Below are positions 13,363 to 14,391 of a stretch of 14,391 bases of DNA, in pieces. Position 1 is the stretch's first letter; the number at the start of each line of letters is the position of its first letter. The position numbers and the translations under genes were made by a program. Where the stretch lies: assembly GCA_949450265.1 (NCBI GenBank), contig CASTMW010000031.1, positions 1 through 14,391 on the forward strand, given 5' to 3'. The DNA is from an uncultured Eggerthellaceae bacterium (GTDB lineage: Bacteria > Actinomycetota > Coriobacteriia > Coriobacteriales > Eggerthellaceae). The notes beneath the pieces were generated by a model that worked only from the letters and a program-made list of their open reading frames with translations, had not been told where the DNA came from and did not search any database.

Positions 13363-14185
13363 GTGAGAAGCTCCACAGGTTCCGGCATTGCGACAGCACG
13401 CGCGAGGCATCCCACACCTGCTGGCTGCGCTCGGGACTGTTCGGATCGCGCACCACGAAGCGGCCCTGGTCGTCCGTGCCGCAGATGACGATGAAATGCC
13501 CATCGGTGGTGAAGTCGCCCGGGCCCATGCTGCAGATGATGGGGTTGCCCGCCCGCAGCTGAGCGCGCATCACCTCGGCGCTGGCACTGAGCTCCTGCGA
13601 CGCAAGACCCAGGCGCGCCGCCCCCTCGCTCATCAAAAGCCAGCTTGTCACGCCGGAATCGATGTAGCCGCTCTCTTCACTGAACGCCGCCATGGCGACC
13701 GGGTCCCTGTCGCGCTGGCCCGTCAGCTGCACGTACACCATGGAAAGGCAGGTGGGCCCGCAACCGTGCGTGCCGATGGTGCCATCCGCATAGGGCACGT
13801 CGGCCCATTCCGCATCCACCTGATACAAGAATGGCGTGATGCCACGCGTCCACAGGTGGCGCGGAGTGCTCTTCACAACGCCATCCGCCGACGCCTGCGC
13901 TACCAAACCGACCGGCAGGGCCGAGCCGCCCGAGAAGGCGAACACGTTCAGTGCGGCCAGCAGAAGGAGACCCACCAGCACCGCCAGGCCCACCTTGGCC
14001 CAGCGCGAAAGGCGGACAGGACGCCTGCGACGGGCGACCTTTGAGAGGTATACGTGGCGCGAAAGGCCGTCCATCTGGCGCATCTGGCGTTCCCACACCC
14101 GCTGCTGCAGCGTCTGACGGTCCATGGTGAAGTCGCGCGGAGCGGGGAAAGTGTCTTCGCGAGTGGTGGTTCGAGCGGTGTTCAT
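13352..14185 (-). CDS. Membrane-anchored C39-like cysteine peptidase
   Basis: A 277-residue protein: a basic cytoplasmic N-terminus (1-63, with ARRRRPVRLSRW), one membrane helix (about 64-84, VGLAVLVGLLLLAALNVFAF), and an extracytoplasmic papain-like domain of the Peptidase_C39_2 type. Catalytic elements visible: Gln122 in LYQVD, Cys142 in HGCGPTCLSMV, His230 in DGHFIVICG, Asp247 in VVRDPNS. Such domains cut peptides or act on cell-wall and exported proteins; there is no ABC transporter beside it, so it is not a bacteriocin exporter. ATG 14185 has AAAGG 8 nt upstream; ATG 14125 is an alternative. Substrate unknown; the surface protein in the same cluster is a speculative candidate. Its TAA stop is made by the last unit of the 11-bp array. 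Confidence 0.85.
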   Translation of the reverse strand: MNTARTTTREDTFPAPRDFTMDRQTLQQRVWERQMRQMDGLSRHVYLSKVARRRRPVRLSRWAKVGLAVLVGLLLLAALNVFAFSGGSALPVGLVAQASADGVVKSTPRHLWTRGITPFLYQVDAEWADVPYADGTIGTHGCGPTCLSMVYVQLTGQRDRDPVAMAAFSEESGYIDSGVTSWLLMSEGAARLGLASQELSASAEVMRAQLRAGNPIICSMGPGDFTTDGHFIVICGTDDQGRFVVRDPNSPERSQQVWDASRVLSQCRNLWSFSLGG

Positions 14186-14315
14186 GCGCGGCGCCTTTCT
14201 CTTCGGGGATCCTCGTGAGTTCTCGTGGGCCTTGTTGGCGACCGTCCATGATCGTCACCTTCACCACGTGCACGCCTTTCTCTACGGGAGCACGACCAGG
14301 CTATCGCGCGGCGGC

Positions 14316-14375
14316 CTTAACGTTCCCATACCGTCGGCTTAGCCTTTCCTTAACGCGCCTTAACTTTTTCTTAAA
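14316..14375. promoter_or_regulatory. Helix-phased CTTAAC repeats, candidate response-regulator site
   Basis: CTTAAC at 14316, CTTAGC at 14338, CTTAAC at 14349 and 14359, and CTTAAA at 14370 start 22, 11, 10 and 11 bp apart; a weaker CCATAC at 14326 fills the missing turn. Direct hexamers one helical turn apart are typical of PhoB/OmpR-family regulators, and the TTAAC core resembles the TTAACA-type repeats bound by Bacillus PhoP. The site is about 130-190 bp upstream of the peptidase start and near the window edge, so it may serve that gene or a divergent gene outside. The 206-nt stretch 14186-14391 holds no convincing gene. Confidence 0.5.
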
Positions 14376-14391
14376 ACCGCGCTGCTCGGGC

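Noticed and set aside
13677..14273. 198-codon frame overlapping the C39 peptidase on the same strand
   Set aside because: It would start at GTG, runs in another frame through the catalytic motifs, and its composition is that of a shifted frame.
14192..14284. Repeated CGCCTTTCTCT at 14192-14202 and 14274-14284
   Set aside because: An 11-nt direct repeat carrying AAAGG on the minus strand; it could mark a second ribosome site, but no convincing small gene follows the distal copy.

Overview
The window is GC-rich, densely coding bacterial DNA. The genes are ordinary chromosomal housekeeping genes, with Shine-Dalgarno sites of the GGAGG/AAGGAG type. Several protein sequences (LeuRS, an IMP dehydrogenase of the Tritrichomonas foetus-like clade, a type III glutamine synthetase, and a LicC-LicA fusion beside LicB) resemble a high-GC Gram-positive of the Coriobacteriia, probably Eggerthellaceae. 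That placement comes from recalled sequence similarity and was not searched.

Layout. Plus strand, 1-2068: the 3' end of a phosphocholine cytidylyltransferase/choline kinase fusion followed by the LicB choline permease, a choline uptake and activation unit. Plus strand, 2105-3239: the rplM-rpsI ribosomal operon, with a recognisable promoter, a leader of about 180 nt that can fold, and a strong intrinsic terminator. Plus strand, 3316-5449: a type III glutamine synthetase whose last 54 residues are in another reading frame. Minus strand, 5455-9272: a diacylglycerol/lipid kinase downstream of leuS. Plus strand, 9556-10152: the ribosome-assembly GTPase YihA/YsxC, divergent from leuS. Minus strand, 14185-10209: a membrane-anchored C39-like cysteine peptidase, then guaB, then (12 nt after guaB) a secreted, membrane-anchored surface protein that is also broken by a frameshift.

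The genes themselves are mostly conventional; the unexpected material is structural. (1) A 120-bp imperfect palindrome sits in frame inside leuS and adds about 40 residues at the edge of the editing domain, much as Rickettsia palindromic elements do. (2) A degenerate 11-bp tandem array of about 11 units fills the gap between the peptidase stop and the guaB promoter; its units resemble DnaA boxes, and it leads into two perfect 11-bp repeats next to the promoter. (3) Upstream of the peptidase, CTTAAC-type hexamers recur at 10-11 or 22 bp spacing, as expected for a response-regulator site. (4) The rplM leader can close into a branched structure with a 9-bp stem. (5) A terminator-like hairpin and a Leu-rich small open frame lie upstream of leuS.

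Both frameshifts (glnA near 5285, surface protein near 10585) look like loss of one base from a short G or C run, so sequencing error must be excluded before either gene is called dead. No tRNA, rRNA, CRISPR array, insertion sequence or prophage gene was seen, and no gene-free stretch exceeds 300 bases.
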